Below are positions 6,585 to 15,622 of a stretch of DNA of 64,000 bases, piece after piece. This DNA comes from Cytobacillus sp. NCCP-133 (lineage in GTDB: Bacteria; Bacillota; Bacilli; Bacillales; Cytobacillaceae), in NCBI RefSeq assembly GCF_026011715.1, contig NZ_BRVM01000007.1:114379-178378 (forward strand). The letters are read 5' to 3'. A program made the position numbers and the translations under genes. The notes beneath the pieces are model-generated. The model ran no database searches, was not told the origin of the DNA, and was given only the letters and a program-made list of their open reading frames with translations. Within the stretch, counting starts at the first letter, position 1. The number at the start of each line of letters is the position of its first letter.

Positions 6585-8678
6585 ATGAAATCAATTGTTC
6601 TTGCAGAAAAACCCAGCGTTGCACGTGAAATTGCAAGAGTGCTGGGCTGCCGGCAATCACATAAAAGCTATATCGAAGGCGATAAATATGTCGTGACTTG
6701 GGCTCTTGGCCATTTAATCGAGTTAAAGATGCCTGAGCACTATGACAGCAAATATAAAACATGGAAGCTCGAGGACCTGCCAATCATTCCTGACCAAATG
6801 GGATTGAAGGTGATGAAGCAGACTAGCCACCAATATAGGGCCATCGAAAATCTGGCAAAGAGACAAGATATTAAAGAAATGATTATTGCGACGGACGCCG
6901 GACGGGAAGGTGAGCTTGTCGCGCGGTGGATACTGGATAAAATCCGCTGGAGAAAACCCATTAAGCGATTATGGATTTCCTCCGTTACAGACCGTGCCAT
7001 TCGCGATGGATTTAAAACGTTAAAACCCGGGAAACATTTTGATGACTTGTATGAATCCGCAGTCTGCCGTGCAGAGGCTGACTGGCTCATCGGCCTGAAT
7101 GTCACAAGGGCGCTTACAACGAAATATAAGGATCCTCTTTCCGCTGGAAGGGTGCAGACTCCGACTCTCGCACTCATTATGGAAAGGGAAAAAAGGATTC
7201 AAAAATTTGTTCCTAAAGAATACTGGACCATACACGGCCTGATAGGTCCCCTTCAGGCTGATTGGGAAAACAACGGGGAAAAGCGCCTTTTTTCAAAAGA
7301 AACAGCCGAAAAAATTGTTTCGAAAGTAAATGGGCAAAAAGCTGTTATAAAGTCCATTAACCGAAAAGAGAAAACAGAACCGCAGCCGCTTCCATATGAT
7401 TTGACCGAGCTTCAGCGGGATGCTAATAAGCGCTTTGGCTTCTCAGCCAAGAAAACGTCGAATGTCCTGCAGAAGCTTTACGAACAGCACAAGCTGGTCA
7501 CCTATCCAAGGACGGACTCACGTTATCTGACTAGGGATATGGAAGCAACCATGATGGATCGCCTCCACGGCATTTCAGCTTCCTATAAAGACGAAGTGCG
7601 GCCGATTCTGGCCAATCAGGGAAAAGTGCTGGCGAAGCGTGTCTTTAACAATGAAAAAGTAACAGACCACCATGCGATCATACCGACCGAGGAACGAGTA
7701 CATCTGGGCGATCTGTCCCCAGATGAACGCAAGTTATATGAACTGATTCTTCGCAGGTTCCTGGCGCTTTTCCATAACCCATTTAAGTACGAAAGCATAC
7801 ATGCCATTATTGACGCAAACGGTGAAACCTTTACAGCCAAGGAAACAGCTGTTGTTGACTTAGGATATCGCAAGGTTGAGCGTCATGCGGACGAGGAAGC
7901 TGATAAGCAAAGCCTGAAGAACATCTCGAAGGGCCAATCCTTTACATTACAATCAGCAGAAGCTGCTGCCAAGCTGACCGAGCCTCCGCTCCGTTATTCC
8001 GAAGCGGATATTCTGACTCAAATGGAAAAGTACAGCCTTGGAACACCGGCCACAAGGGCAGAGATCATTGAACGCTTGCTTGAAACAGAAGCAGTAGAAC
8101 GGCAAAATGGCCGCCTGTATCCAACAAAAAAAGGCAAGCAGCTCATGGATCTTGTGAATGATGATTTGAAATCGCCTGAACTAACAGCTAAATGGGAGCA
8201 GGATTTGGAAAAGATCGCCCGCGGAAAAGCGGATCCGAAGGAATTCCTGAAAAACATCCGCAAGCAGACCAGAACACTGGTATCCGAGATTAAAACGAGC
8301 GACAAATCTTATCGTGCCCATAACCTCACAGGCTCAAAATGTCCGGAATGTGATTCCTTCCTAAAGGAAAGAAACACAAAAGATGGGAAAATCCTTGTTT
8401 GCTCGAATCTTGAATGCAATTTCCGCAAACGCAAAGATCCAAAGCTTTCAAACCGCCGCTGCCCTCAATGCCGCAAGAAGATGGAGATCCACCAGGGCAA
8501 AGCAGGCACATACTTCCAGTGCCGTCCATGCAACGTTGTGGAAAAAGCACAGGACAAGAAAAAAGCAGTCAACAAGCGTGAAGAACGCAAACTTGTCCAA
8601 AAATATACCCAAAAGGAAGAAACTTTTGGAACAAGCCTTGGCGATCTGCTGAAGGCCGCGATGAAGGATAATGATTAA
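6585..8678 (+). CDS. topB: DNA topoisomerase III (type IA)
   Basis: Cuts and passes single strands, decatenating replication and recombination intermediates. 697 residues from ATG 6585 (GAAAGGAG 6 nt upstream), typical of Bacillus TopB. The TOPRIM domain includes DAGREGE near residue 104. The catalytic tyrosine is Y307 in VTYPRTDSRYL. SAGRVQTPTLALI and SLGTPATRAEIIE are further type IA signatures. The C-terminus (about 590-670) carries two four-Cys zinc ribbons, starting CPECDSF and CPQCRKK. It is monocistronic, with its own terminator. Confidence 0.96.
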   Translation: MKSIVLAEKPSVAREIARVLGCRQSHKSYIEGDKYVVTWALGHLIELKMPEHYDSKYKTWKLEDLPIIPDQMGLKVMKQTSHQYRAIENLAKRQDIKEMIIATDAGREGELVARWILDKIRWRKPIKRLWISSVTDRAIRDGFKTLKPGKHFDDLYESAVCRAEADWLIGLNVTRALTTKYKDPLSAGRVQTPTLALIMEREKRIQKFVPKEYWTIHGLIGPLQADWENNGEKRLFSKETAEKIVSKVNGQKAVIKSINRKEKTEPQPLPYDLTELQRDANKRFGFSAKKTSNVLQKLYEQHKLVTYPRTDSRYLTRDMEATMMDRLHGISASYKDEVRPILANQGKVLAKRVFNNEKVTDHHAIIPTEERVHLGDLSPDERKLYELILRRFLALFHNPFKYESIHAIIDANGETFTAKETAVVDLGYRKVERHADEEADKQSLKNISKGQSFTLQSAEAAAKLTEPPLRYSEADILTQMEKYSLGTPATRAEIIERLLETEAVERQNGRLYPTKKGKQLMDLVNDDLKSPELTAKWEQDLEKIARGKADPKEFLKNIRKQTRTLVSEIKTSDKSYRAHNLTGSKCPECDSFLKERNTKDGKILVCSNLECNFRKRKDPKLSNRRCPQCRKKMEIHQGKAGTYFQCRPCNVVEKAQDKKKAVNKREERKLVQKYTQKEETFGTSLGDLLKAAMKDND

Positions 8679-8684
8679 TCTTTG

Positions 8685-8708
8685 CCCCCAGCTGGAGCTG
8701 GGGGTTTA
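8685..8708 (+). terminator. Terminator of topB
   Basis: CCCCCAGCT pairs with AGCTGGGGG over a tiny GG loop, followed by TTTATT, starting 7 nt after the topB stop. Confidence 0.85.
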
Positions 8709-8942
8709 TTATGGTTAGATATAGACTTTTAAGACTTTTAAGACCGTTTTTTCATTTTAAACCTTCTGCAGCCCAGGAGATTTAAATTCACTCTGTCACA
8801 ATCTTGCTGCCATATTGGAAGCAGCTCCATGCTGAGATGGAACCTTCAGCTTCTCCAGCACGATTTTCAGTTCAATCTGTTTCTTTTTCCTTTCAGAAAA
8901 GCTACAATTAGGAATGAAGATTCTGACAAAGGAGATTACATA

Positions 8943-10175
8943 ATGAGTAACTTTCAAAACAATTTAGAGAAGTACGCTGAGCTGGCTGTCAAAGTTGGCG
9001 TCAATGTTCAAAAGGGACAGACGCTAGTCATTAACACCACCCTTGATTCTGCTGAACTCGTTCGTGTTATTGTAAAAAAAGCTTATGAAACAGGTGCACA
9101 CAATGTAATCGTGAACTGGAGCGACGACACGGTTACCCGCACAAAGTATGATTTAGCTCCGGACGAAGCCTTCACAGAATATCCTGAATGGCGCGCTAAA
9201 GAGATGGAAGACCTGGCTGAAAATGGCGCGGCTTTCATGTCCATCGTTTCTGCAAGCCCTGATTTGCTGAAAGGTGTAAAATCAGAACGCATTGGCAGCT
9301 TCCAAAAAGCTGCCGGTAAAGCGCTTTCAAAGTATCGCAAATTTATACAGTCTGATAAAGTAAGCTGGACTGTTATCGCGGCGCCATCCCAATCATGGGC
9401 CAATATGGTCTTTCCTGATGCACCGGAACAATCACGGGTAGAAATGCTTTGGGACGCCATTTTTAAAGCGACTCGCACTGACTTGGATAACCCGGTTGAA
9501 GCATGGAAAAAGCATGATGAAACACTTCATGAAAAAGTGGACTATCTGAACGGCAAGCGTTATAAGAAGCTTCATTACAAAGCTCCTGGAACAGACCTAA
9601 CCATTGAACTTCCAAAAGGCCACTTATGGGTCGGAGCTGGAAGCATCAATGAACAAGGAAATGAATTCATGGCTAACATGCCAACTGAAGAAGTGTTCAC
9701 TGTTCCTTACAAAACAGGTGTTAACGGAACGGTTTCAAGCACAAAACCATTAAGCTACGGCGGAAATATCATCGATAAATTCAGCCTGACTTTTGAAAAT
9801 GGGCGCATTGTGGATGTAAAAGCAGAAGAAGGAGAAGAAATCCTTAAGCAGCTTGTTCAAACAGATGAAGGCTCCCACTATCTTGGTGAAGTGGCCCTTG
9901 TTCCTTTTAACTCGCCAATTTCCCAGTCAAACTTGCTTTTCTATAACACTTTATTTGACGAAAATGCCTCCAACCATCTGGCAATCGGCAGTGCTTATGC
10001 ATTCTGTATTGAAGGCGGAAAGAAAATGTCAAGTGAAGAGCTGGCGGAAAACGGATTAAATGAAAGCTTAACACATGTTGACTTCATGATTGGCTCATCC
10101 GAAATGGACATCGACGGAATTACCGAAAATGGGCAAGCTGAACCAGTATTCCGCGAAGGCGATTGGGCTTTTTAA
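8943..10175 (+). CDS. ampS: Aminopeptidase, peptidase family M29
   Basis: Cytoplasmic metallo-aminopeptidase that removes N-terminal residues from peptides. 410 residues from ATG 8943 (AAAGGAG upstream), the usual length for AmpS/PepS. The C-terminal half carries the family metal-site region: Glu in GSINEQGNEF and in LGEVALVPF, His in ASNHLAIGSAYAF, and His/Asp in LTHVDFMIGSSEMDIDG. There is no signal peptide. Monocistronic, ended by a perfect terminator. Confidence 0.92.
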   Translation: MSNFQNNLEKYAELAVKVGVNVQKGQTLVINTTLDSAELVRVIVKKAYETGAHNVIVNWSDDTVTRTKYDLAPDEAFTEYPEWRAKEMEDLAENGAAFMSIVSASPDLLKGVKSERIGSFQKAAGKALSKYRKFIQSDKVSWTVIAAPSQSWANMVFPDAPEQSRVEMLWDAIFKATRTDLDNPVEAWKKHDETLHEKVDYLNGKRYKKLHYKAPGTDLTIELPKGHLWVGAGSINEQGNEFMANMPTEEVFTVPYKTGVNGTVSSTKPLSYGGNIIDKFSLTFENGRIVDVKAEEGEEILKQLVQTDEGSHYLGEVALVPFNSPISQSNLLFYNTLFDENASNHLAIGSAYAFCIEGGKKMSSEELAENGLNESLTHVDFMIGSSEMDIDGITENGQAEPVFREGDWAF

Positions 10176-10200
10176 GAAAGATAGGATAATCTAGAAACCA

Positions 10201-10243
10201 CCAAAAAATCATGCGGAATTACTCCGCATGATTTTTTGGTTTT
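10201..10243 (+). terminator. Terminator of the M29 aminopeptidase gene
   Basis: A perfect 17-bp stem (10201-10217 with 10223-10239) around ATTAC; the right arm ends in T6 followed by GG and TTTT. Confidence 0.9.
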
Positions 10244-10247
10244 ACCG

Positions 10248-10384
10248 CGCCTAACGGGCACTATGTCTCCATCTTCCCATATCAAAGAAGGATAAGCAGA
10301 AGTCCAACTGCCCGTAAAGACCCGATTGGTTCAACTAACAATCAGCGGGAATAAAGCACTCCCACTGATTGAAGTTTCACTTTA
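10248..10384 (-). repeat. Dispersed repeat family B, copy 1
   Basis: About 137 nt, matching copy 2 (19762-19911) along its length, including the identical blocks CCAACTGCCCGTAAAG, GGTTCAACTAACAA and GATTGAAGTTTCACTTTA. A hairpin pairs AATCAGCGGGA (10340-10350) with TCCCACTGATT (10360-10370). Its right border supplies the TGA stop (10377-10379) of the neighbouring minus-strand lipoprotein gene. Confidence 0.85.
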
Positions 10385-11552
10385 CCACGTATACCTTGCT
10401 TACCTTCCCGTCTTCATCGGAAAAAACTTCGATGGAGTATTTGTCTGCAGTATACCGGGAAATCTGGCCGCCTGATAACGGCGCTTCTTTTTGTTCTGCA
10501 GGAGTGCCGAATAAGGTAGTAATTTCATCAATTGATATTCTCATCCGCTGCCCTGGGATGGAGACAGCCGTTACATTGCCTGTTTCAGGTTCAAAATAGT
10601 AGGTGATTTCCGGATACATCACATAAGGGATATCGTTTGAAATCCCCTCTTTTATGAAATTGGGATCAGACTTTTTTATTTCAGTTATATGGGTGCCAAT
10701 CGGATAAGGGCTGCCGAATGGGATCCCCTGTTTTGCCTTTTCTATGACATCGCTGCCGAGTTCCAGATTTTTAAATGGATAATAGATAAACTCTTCATCC
10801 AGCCAGAGGTCCATCCAGCTGATACTATTACCGTCATCCTTCTTCAACTCTTCCCGATCATGAAGAGTCAGTGAAAATGTTTCTTCATTAAAAAGCCATG
10901 TTGAAAAAACCCACTGTTTCTGATTCGTTTGAGCAGTTTGGATAAACTTTTGATTTATCGTTTTGACCTTCGCATGTGCAGAAGTAATCAATTCTTTTTC
11001 TAGACTAATTTCGACTACCTCGCCATCTTTAATGGCAAGCAGCTCCCCTTTAGCTAAATGCTTGTCATTCTCCTGAAACACCGAAATGATCGTTTTATTT
11101 CTCATATTTAATGGATAAGCTTGTTCCTTGGATGGGTTAAAGGATAATTCACCAAAGTCCTGGAGAACATCCTGCTTATATGCGACATCTCCATCCTTTT
11201 CTGCCAAATAGACTGAGTAATGCCCAGTGTAAACGGAATCTCCTTTTTCCCCTTTGGAACCGTCTTCTTCCAGGGTAACTTTCTGTTCATCTTCAGCGTA
11301 TAGAAATACCGTATAATTCAGTTTCCCATCAGCTGCTTCAAACTGAAATAAGGCTTTTTCTTTAATCCAAACAGAATCTTTTTTATCCTTTCCTTCTGTT
11401 TTTACAGCAGAAGGCTTGCTTTCCGACTCTATTTTATCTTCTTTTTTAAAAGTAATTTCTTCTGTATTTAATGAAGCATTGGTTTCGTCTGAACAGCCTG
11501 CTAGTACAGATGGCAGCAAGACCATTGAGATAATATATATAAAATTTTTCAT
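10377..11552 (-). CDS. Hypothetical lipoprotein, about 390 residues
   Basis: An N-terminal signal with lipobox LAGC (Cys 19) predicts a membrane-anchored lipoprotein on the outer face. Residues 25-60 are a charged linker. The middle part is predicted beta-rich. The last 120 residues (SPYPIGTHITEIKKSDPN, YYFEPETGNVTAVSIPGQR, EITTLFGTPAEQK) resemble the DUF4309/YjgB-type domain of Bacillus, though I am unsure. The start at 11552 has AGGGAGAA upstream. The reading frame stops inside repeat B. Function unknown. Confidence 0.75.
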   Translation of the reverse strand: MKNFIYIISMVLLPSVLAGCSDETNASLNTEEITFKKEDKIESESKPSAVKTEGKDKKDSVWIKEKALFQFEAADGKLNYTVFLYAEDEQKVTLEEDGSKGEKGDSVYTGHYSVYLAEKDGDVAYKQDVLQDFGELSFNPSKEQAYPLNMRNKTIISVFQENDKHLAKGELLAIKDGEVVEISLEKELITSAHAKVKTINQKFIQTAQTNQKQWVFSTWLFNEETFSLTLHDREELKKDDGNSISWMDLWLDEEFIYYPFKNLELGSDVIEKAKQGIPFGSPYPIGTHITEIKKSDPNFIKEGISNDIPYVMYPEITYYFEPETGNVTAVSIPGQRMRISIDEITTLFGTPAEQKEAPLSGGQISRYTADKYSIEVFSDEDGKVSKVYVVK

Positions 11553-11731
11553 TGTATTCTCCCTAATGTTATAAAAACATTTCCATTTAAAGTCAAATGT
11601 TACAAATACTTTGCCTTTAACTTATTTAGTGTAACAAATAGGGATAGTTTCTACAAATCTACCAATATGCTCATTTTTTTATAAAAATAAGCATTTCCTT
11701 TCATATCCTCGGTTTAAGGCTTTTCTCCTGC

Positions 11732-11753
11732 TTCAATCAAACGTTTGATTGAA
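11732..11753. promoter_or_regulatory. Perfect 22-bp palindrome, orphan operator candidate
   Basis: The half-site TTCAATCAAAC is followed directly by its exact reverse complement. This looks like a TetR-family operator. It lies 180 bp upstream of the lipoprotein gene, with no regulator gene beside it. Confidence 0.45.
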
Positions 11754-11775
11754 TTTGGTTCTTGCCAGGGATACC

Positions 11776-11940
11776 AAAGAAAAGTGCAATGCGCCTTGTC
11801 CACCCCCTACAAGCATCAGACGAGCCGGCTGAAAAGGTTGTTTTTTAACCTTTTGGAAGGATTGGCTTAGACTCGAGAGCCGATGGCGCCTCGAGCTAGA
11901 CAGTTATCTAAGTTCAAAACGATATTAATTCTGCAATCAC
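11776..11940 (+). repeat. Dispersed repeat family A, copy 2 (divergent middle)
   Basis: Shares the left border (AAAGAAAAGTGCAATGCGCC) and right border (GAGCTAGACAGTTATCTAAG) of the family, but the middle differs. The central hairpin is AAAAGGTT (11832-11839) / AACCTTTT (11847-11854), a compensated variant of AAAGGC/GCCTTT in copies 1 and 5. Confidence 0.85.
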
Positions 11941-11945
11941 AAAAA

Positions 11946-11973
11946 GTCAGGTCCCGTCCTTGCGAAACCTGTC
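11946..11973 (-). terminator. Weak hairpin downstream of panF
   Basis: CAGGT pairs with ACCTG on the minus strand and is followed by GACTTTTTG, 8 nt after the panF stop. The stem is short. Confidence 0.35.
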
Positions 11974-11978
11974 CCTTT

Positions 11979-13421
11979 CTAAATTTCTGCTACTTCAGCT
12001 GATGATTTTCCGGTAAATAGGCTTACCGCTACATATGTCAGCAGCGAAAATAAAATAGGCATAACGACTGTATTCATGCCAAACGCGTTTGGGTAGAAGG
12101 TATGAAAAAGAATATAAGAGCCTGTCCCTGCAATCATGGAGGCTACCGCTCCATACCGATTGCCTCTCCCCCAATACAAACCAAGCACAACCGGCCAAAT
12201 GAAGGCTGCCTCCAGCCCTCCAAAAGAAAACAGATTTAGCCAGATCAGCAGGTCAGGCGGACTTAGCGCCATTAGGAACACCAGGATTCCTAACAGGGCG
12301 GTAACGCTAAAGCTCATTTTTTTAATTGTGCCCTCTTTCGCATCAGGCTTAATATAATTCATATATACATCCTTCACAATGGCCGAACTTACAAGCAGCA
12401 ATAAGGAATCTACTGTCGACATGATTGCTGCCATCGGAGCAGCGAGTACAATCCCTGCAAGCCACGGAGGCAGCACTTCCATTGCTATCAATGGCATTAC
12501 CTTATCCCCTAATTCAATTCCCGGCAGAATCGGACGGGCGAAGACGCCGATCAGATGCATGCCGAGCATAATGGAGCCAACCACCACTGTTCCAATAATA
12601 ATCGCACGATGCATGGCTTTCGCATTTTTATAGGACATTGCCCTCACCGCAACTTGAGGAAGGCCAACCACGCCAACTCCTACTAAAATCCAGAAGGACG
12701 AAACGTACATAGGTGTCAGTCCCCCATCAAAGCCAAATGGGGTAATAAGATTCGGATTCTCTGCAGAGAGGTCATTAATAATAGTGGTAATGCCTCCCCC
12801 CGCTGCGATTATTGCAATTAGCAGGATCAGCGTTCCGATAAACATGATCGCTCCCTGGACTGCATCAGTCACCGCTACAGCCCGAAACCCTCCGATCACG
12901 ACATAAACCAAAACAGATGCTGCAAAAATAAACAGAGCAGACAGATAGCTTAATCCCGTTAAAGACTCAATTAATCTTGCACCGCCTACCCACTGCGCCG
13001 CCATAGCAGAAAACAGGAAGACGATAATGCTTAGAGCCGAAAGCCAGACTACCCATTTGCTGTTGTATCGTTCTTTAAGAAAATCGATGAGCGTGACCGC
13101 ATTATACTTCCGTGCTGAGATGGCAAACTTCTTCCCTAAAACCATGAGGACGAAATAGCCTGTAACCACCTGTGACATGGCCAGCAAAACCCATCCGAGC
13201 CCTTGCGTATAAGCAACGCCGGGCCCGCCGATAAAACTGCTCGCACTGCCATAGGTAGCTATCATCGTCATGGCCAGAATAAAGCCGCCCAGCTGCCTTC
13301 CGCCCAGGAAGTAATCCTGAAGAAATGAATTTCCCGATTGAATATGTCTGCTGGACCAGAAACCAATAATAAAGATGACGACTAAAAAAATGAGCAGTGG
13401 AGCCGCAACTTCCCAGTTCAT
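11979..13421 (-). CDS. panF: Sodium/pantothenate symporter
   Basis: 480-residue solute:sodium symporter with about 13 membrane segments. Family features include GGRQLGGFILAMTMIATYGSASSFIGGPG near residues 40-68 (given here as the core ATYGSASSFIGGPG), the GGFRAVAVTDAVQG block and the STVDSLLLLVSSAIVKD motif of the sodium-site helix. Pantothenate specificity is inferred from these motifs and from the overlapping upstream yhdT gene, an arrangement also known for panF in E. coli. ATG 13421 overlaps the yhdT stop by 4 nt, indicating translational coupling. Confidence 0.9.
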   Translation of the reverse strand: MNWEVAAPLLIFLVVIFIIGFWSSRHIQSGNSFLQDYFLGGRQLGGFILAMTMIATYGSASSFIGGPGVAYTQGLGWVLLAMSQVVTGYFVLMVLGKKFAISARKYNAVTLIDFLKERYNSKWVVWLSALSIIVFLFSAMAAQWVGGARLIESLTGLSYLSALFIFAASVLVYVVIGGFRAVAVTDAVQGAIMFIGTLILLIAIIAAGGGITTIINDLSAENPNLITPFGFDGGLTPMYVSSFWILVGVGVVGLPQVAVRAMSYKNAKAMHRAIIIGTVVVGSIMLGMHLIGVFARPILPGIELGDKVMPLIAMEVLPPWLAGIVLAAPMAAIMSTVDSLLLLVSSAIVKDVYMNYIKPDAKEGTIKKMSFSVTALLGILVFLMALSPPDLLIWLNLFSFGGLEAAFIWPVVLGLYWGRGNRYGAVASMIAGTGSYILFHTFYPNAFGMNTVVMPILFSLLTYVAVSLFTGKSSAEVAEI

Positions 13422-13702
13422 TCGGAATCGCCCCCTTCCTGCTGATCTTCAAAAGGAACTTCTTTAAAAAAGAACTTTACAGCAATCGCGACAAGTACAA
13501 CCATTATGAGAAAACCAACTACACAGCTATAGAAGAACCATGCCGGCAATCCAAATATGTATGTATATTCCTCTGCCGGGCCCGAGCCCATTCCATAAGC
13601 AAATCCGTACCACCATATAAAATTAAATAGAACAAGCCCTATTCCGATCCACGCTTCTTTTTCGGCAATTTTAAAGCGAGGGTCTTTTTTATGTACCTTC
13701 AT
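13418..13702 (-). CDS. yhdT: YhdT family (DUF997) small membrane protein
   Basis: 94 residues with two hydrophobic helices (about 20-40 and 50-75) and the YhdT pattern EAWIGIGLVLFNFIWWYGFAYG. YhdT proteins precede sodium symporters such as PanF and are thought to be accessory, but their role is not established. It overlaps panF by 4 nt. The start at 13702 has GGGGGGATAAG upstream. Confidence 0.88.
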   Translation of the reverse strand: MKVHKKDPRFKIAEKEAWIGIGLVLFNFIWWYGFAYGMGSGPAEEYTYIFGLPAWFFYSCVVGFLIMVVLVAIAVKFFFKEVPFEDQQEGGDSE

Positions 13703-13825
13703 CTTATCCCCCCTTTAATGCTTTCTTATAGTATGTATGAAATCAAAGTTATTCTTACATCTGTTTCCTATTAATATACAGAATATTCCTTAAACATAAT
13801 CCCATTAATGCCTTTTTTCTGCAAC

Positions 13826-13853
13826 AAAAAAAAGCAGATTGCTCTGCTTTTTT
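13826..13853. terminator. Terminator between the queF region and yhdT
   Basis: AAAAAAGCAGA and TCTGCTTTTTT pair over a TTGC loop, with A/T tracts on both sides. On the minus strand it follows the queF-yhhQ region. Confidence 0.75.
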
Positions 13854-13899
13854 GATATTAGGTCAAAATGGGGCTTTAGGCAAGCATACAGTGCCCTAT

Positions 13900-14090
13900 T
13901 TATTTCTCCACAAGCACGTTCTTTTTTGCCATTTTAGCGAATAAATAGACTAAAGGTGCATCAGCAGCCGCTGCGATAAACGTATAAGTATATTGCGTGG
14001 CAATCATCCCCAGTAATGCGCTGAGCAGCATGTGCCATAGAAGGCAATTAGAAAGAACACGGTTGAATCAATCAGCTTTCTCTCGAAACC
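13900..14090 (-). pseudogene. Remnant of a YhhQ-type queuosine-precursor transporter gene
   Basis: Only the last roughly 63 codons remain, ending at TAA 13902-13900. The pieces read FERKLIDSTVFFLIAFYG and, in the next frame, MLLSALLGMIATQYTYTF then ADAPLVYLFAKMAKKNVLVEK, as in the C-terminus of the YhhQ/VUT family (YpdP in B. subtilis). One missing base near the TATGGCACATG sequence joins the two. The N-terminal two thirds is deleted, although an AAGGAG site persists 14 nt after queF. It would have been the second gene of a preQ1-controlled operon. Confidence 0.7.
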
Positions 14091-14124
14091 GTGGGTAGAT
14101 CACAGCAAAGAAATCTCCTTCACA

Positions 14125-14622
14125 TTAACGATTGTCAATGGTCTCCGGATAAAGGTCATGGTTCATCAAGCGGTAATCCGCCATCTTCTCATATTTCGTT
14201 CCCAGCTTCCCATAATTGCAATAAGGGTCAATGGAAATGCCGCCTCTCGGTGTAAACTTGCCCCAAACCTCAATATAGCGCGGATCCATCAGTTCGATTA
14301 AATCGTTCATGATGATATTCATGCAATCTTCATGAAAATCGCCATGGTTTCTAAAGCTGAAAAGATATAGCTTTAATGATTTGCTTTCAACCATTTTCTG
14401 ATCTGGAATATAGCTGATGTAAATGGTCGCAAAATCCGGCTGTCCCGTTTTCGGGCAAAGACTCGTAAACTCAGGGCAATTGAACTTTACAAAATAATCA
14501 CGGTTCGGATGCTTATTATCAAACGCTTCCAAAATCTCAGGCGAATATTCAAATAGATATTTTGTGCCCTGGTTACCCAATAGTGAAATATCCGTTAATT
14601 CCTCATCTTTTCTTCCTGACAT
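14125..14622 (-). CDS. queF: NADPH-dependent 7-cyano-7-deazaguanine (preQ0) reductase
   Basis: Reduces preQ0 to preQ1 in queuosine biosynthesis for tRNA. 165 residues, the short one-domain form of Bacillus. The catalytic Cys is C56 in [12 protein letters not shown], with Asp 63 nearby. The QueF motif (residues [20 protein letters not shown]) provides the NADPH site, and the final [11 protein letters not shown] block is typical. The start at 14622 has AAGGGAGG upstream. A preQ1-I riboswitch in the leader controls it by feedback. Confidence 0.97.
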   Translation of the reverse strand: MSGRKDEELTDISLLGNQGTKYLFEYSPEILEAFDNKHPNRDYFVKFNCPEFTSLCPKTGQPDFATIYISYIPDQKMVESKSLKLYLFSFRNHGDFHEDCMNIIMNDLIELMDPRYIEVWGKFTPRGGISIDPYCNYGKLGTKYEKMADYRLMNHDLYPETIDNR

Positions 14623-14683
14623 AAAAAAAGCCTCCCTTTATATCAATCCCTCGAATTCAAAGAGAGATCCCAAACATAGCCTG

Positions 14684-14719
14684 AAAAAACAAAAACCATA
14701 TCCTCTTTTGGATATGGTT
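14684..14719 (-). terminator. Riboswitch-controlled terminator in the queF leader
   Basis: AACCATATCC pairs with GGATATGGTT over TCTTTT and runs into GTTTTTGTTTTTT on the minus strand. It lies 21 nt after the preQ1 aptamer and 60 nt before queF, the normal expression platform. Confidence 0.88.
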
Positions 14720-14740
14720 GATTTTGTATAATCAAAGCCA

Positions 14741-14774
14741 TAGTTTTTTATAGAGGGTGAAGCTATGAACCTCT
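14741..14774 (-). ncRNA. preQ1-I riboswitch aptamer
   Basis: The minus strand reads AGAGGTTCATAGCTTCACCC then TCTATAAAAAACTA. This is the class I preQ1 aptamer: the stem AGAGG/CCTCT, the C-rich loop, and the A-rich tail that folds back into a pseudoknot. It sits directly before a terminator and queF, so preQ1 binding should switch queF off. Confidence 0.93.
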
Positions 14775-15009
14775 CCCGTTCACACGGGAATATTCTAAAT
14801 GCAATTGTCATAGTTACTATAGAGAAAAAGCTTGTTTCTGTCAACGGATATTTTAGGAAAGAATACAGTGTGGATTGAGGCTATCACATAATAGAGGTTT
14901 GCTTTAATTATTAGCGGTGATCCTCTTCAAAGAACCAATGACTGTTGCATCTGGCTTCCTCTTATTCTTCATAGTATAATTACGTTAATTTGCAAAAAGG
15001 AGAAAAAGT

Positions 15010-15378
15010 ATGTGGAATGAATTTAAGAAATTTGCTTTAAAAGGGAATGTTTTAGATTTGGCTGTTGCGGTAGTCATCGGAGCTGCTTTTGGAAAAATTG
15101 TATCTTCCCTCGTAGATGATATTATTATGCCGCTTGTCGGACTTCTTTTAGGAGGAATTGATTTTTCGGATTTGATTCTCAAGGTCGGCAGCGCTGAAGT
15201 AAAATACGGATTGTTTATCCAAAATATTGTTGATTTTCTGATTATCGCATTTTCAATTTTTATGGTTGTCAGAACGATTAACCGATTCAAAAAGAAAGAG
15301 GCTGCGAAGCCGGCACCAGTGGTGGATAAGAATGTCGAGCTTTTAACAGAAATCAGGGATTTATTAAAAAATAAATAA
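15010..15378 (+). CDS. mscL: Large-conductance mechanosensitive channel
   Basis: Opens under membrane tension to release solutes during hypo-osmotic shock. 122 residues. It has the conserved N-terminus ([20 protein letters not shown]), the first pore helix with [19 protein letters not shown], a periplasmic-type loop, a second helix (residues 67-90) and a C-terminal helical bundle ending [15 protein letters not shown] 15010 has AAAAAGGAG upstream. Monocistronic with a strong terminator. Confidence 0.97.
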   Translation: MWNEFKKFALKGNVLDLAVAVVIGAAFGKIVSSLVDDIIMPLVGLLLGGIDFSDLILKVGSAEVKYGLFIQNIVDFLIIAFSIFMVVRTINRFKKKEAAKPAPVVDKNVELLTEIRDLLKNK

Positions 15379-15433
15379 AGATGTGAAACTTTATGCAAAT
15401 CGTACCCCCTTAGGTTGTCCGTCATCGGACTTA

Positions 15434-15469
15434 AAAAAGGTGCAGACCAATCGGTTTGCACCTTTTTTT
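15434..15469 (+). terminator. Terminator downstream of mscL
   Basis: GGTGCAGACC and GGTTTGCACC pair over AATC, followed by seven T. Confidence 0.88.
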
Positions 15470-15622
15470 AATGCCTCCCAAAAACCTTCTTTCGTATCTT
15501 TCCTCCCCTAAATCCCTAAATTTAACTAAAGAAATCTCAATATCTGTAAAAAAGTTTTCAAAAACTGTTTAGATCAGTATATCTTTCTCCATAATGGCAA
15601 TTAAAAGGAGGTTTCTTTATAT

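Noticed and set aside
13102..13452. Alternative ORF across the yhdT-panF junction
   Set aside because: It is a shadow frame; both yhdT and panF have clear family similarity and a coupled 4-nt overlap.
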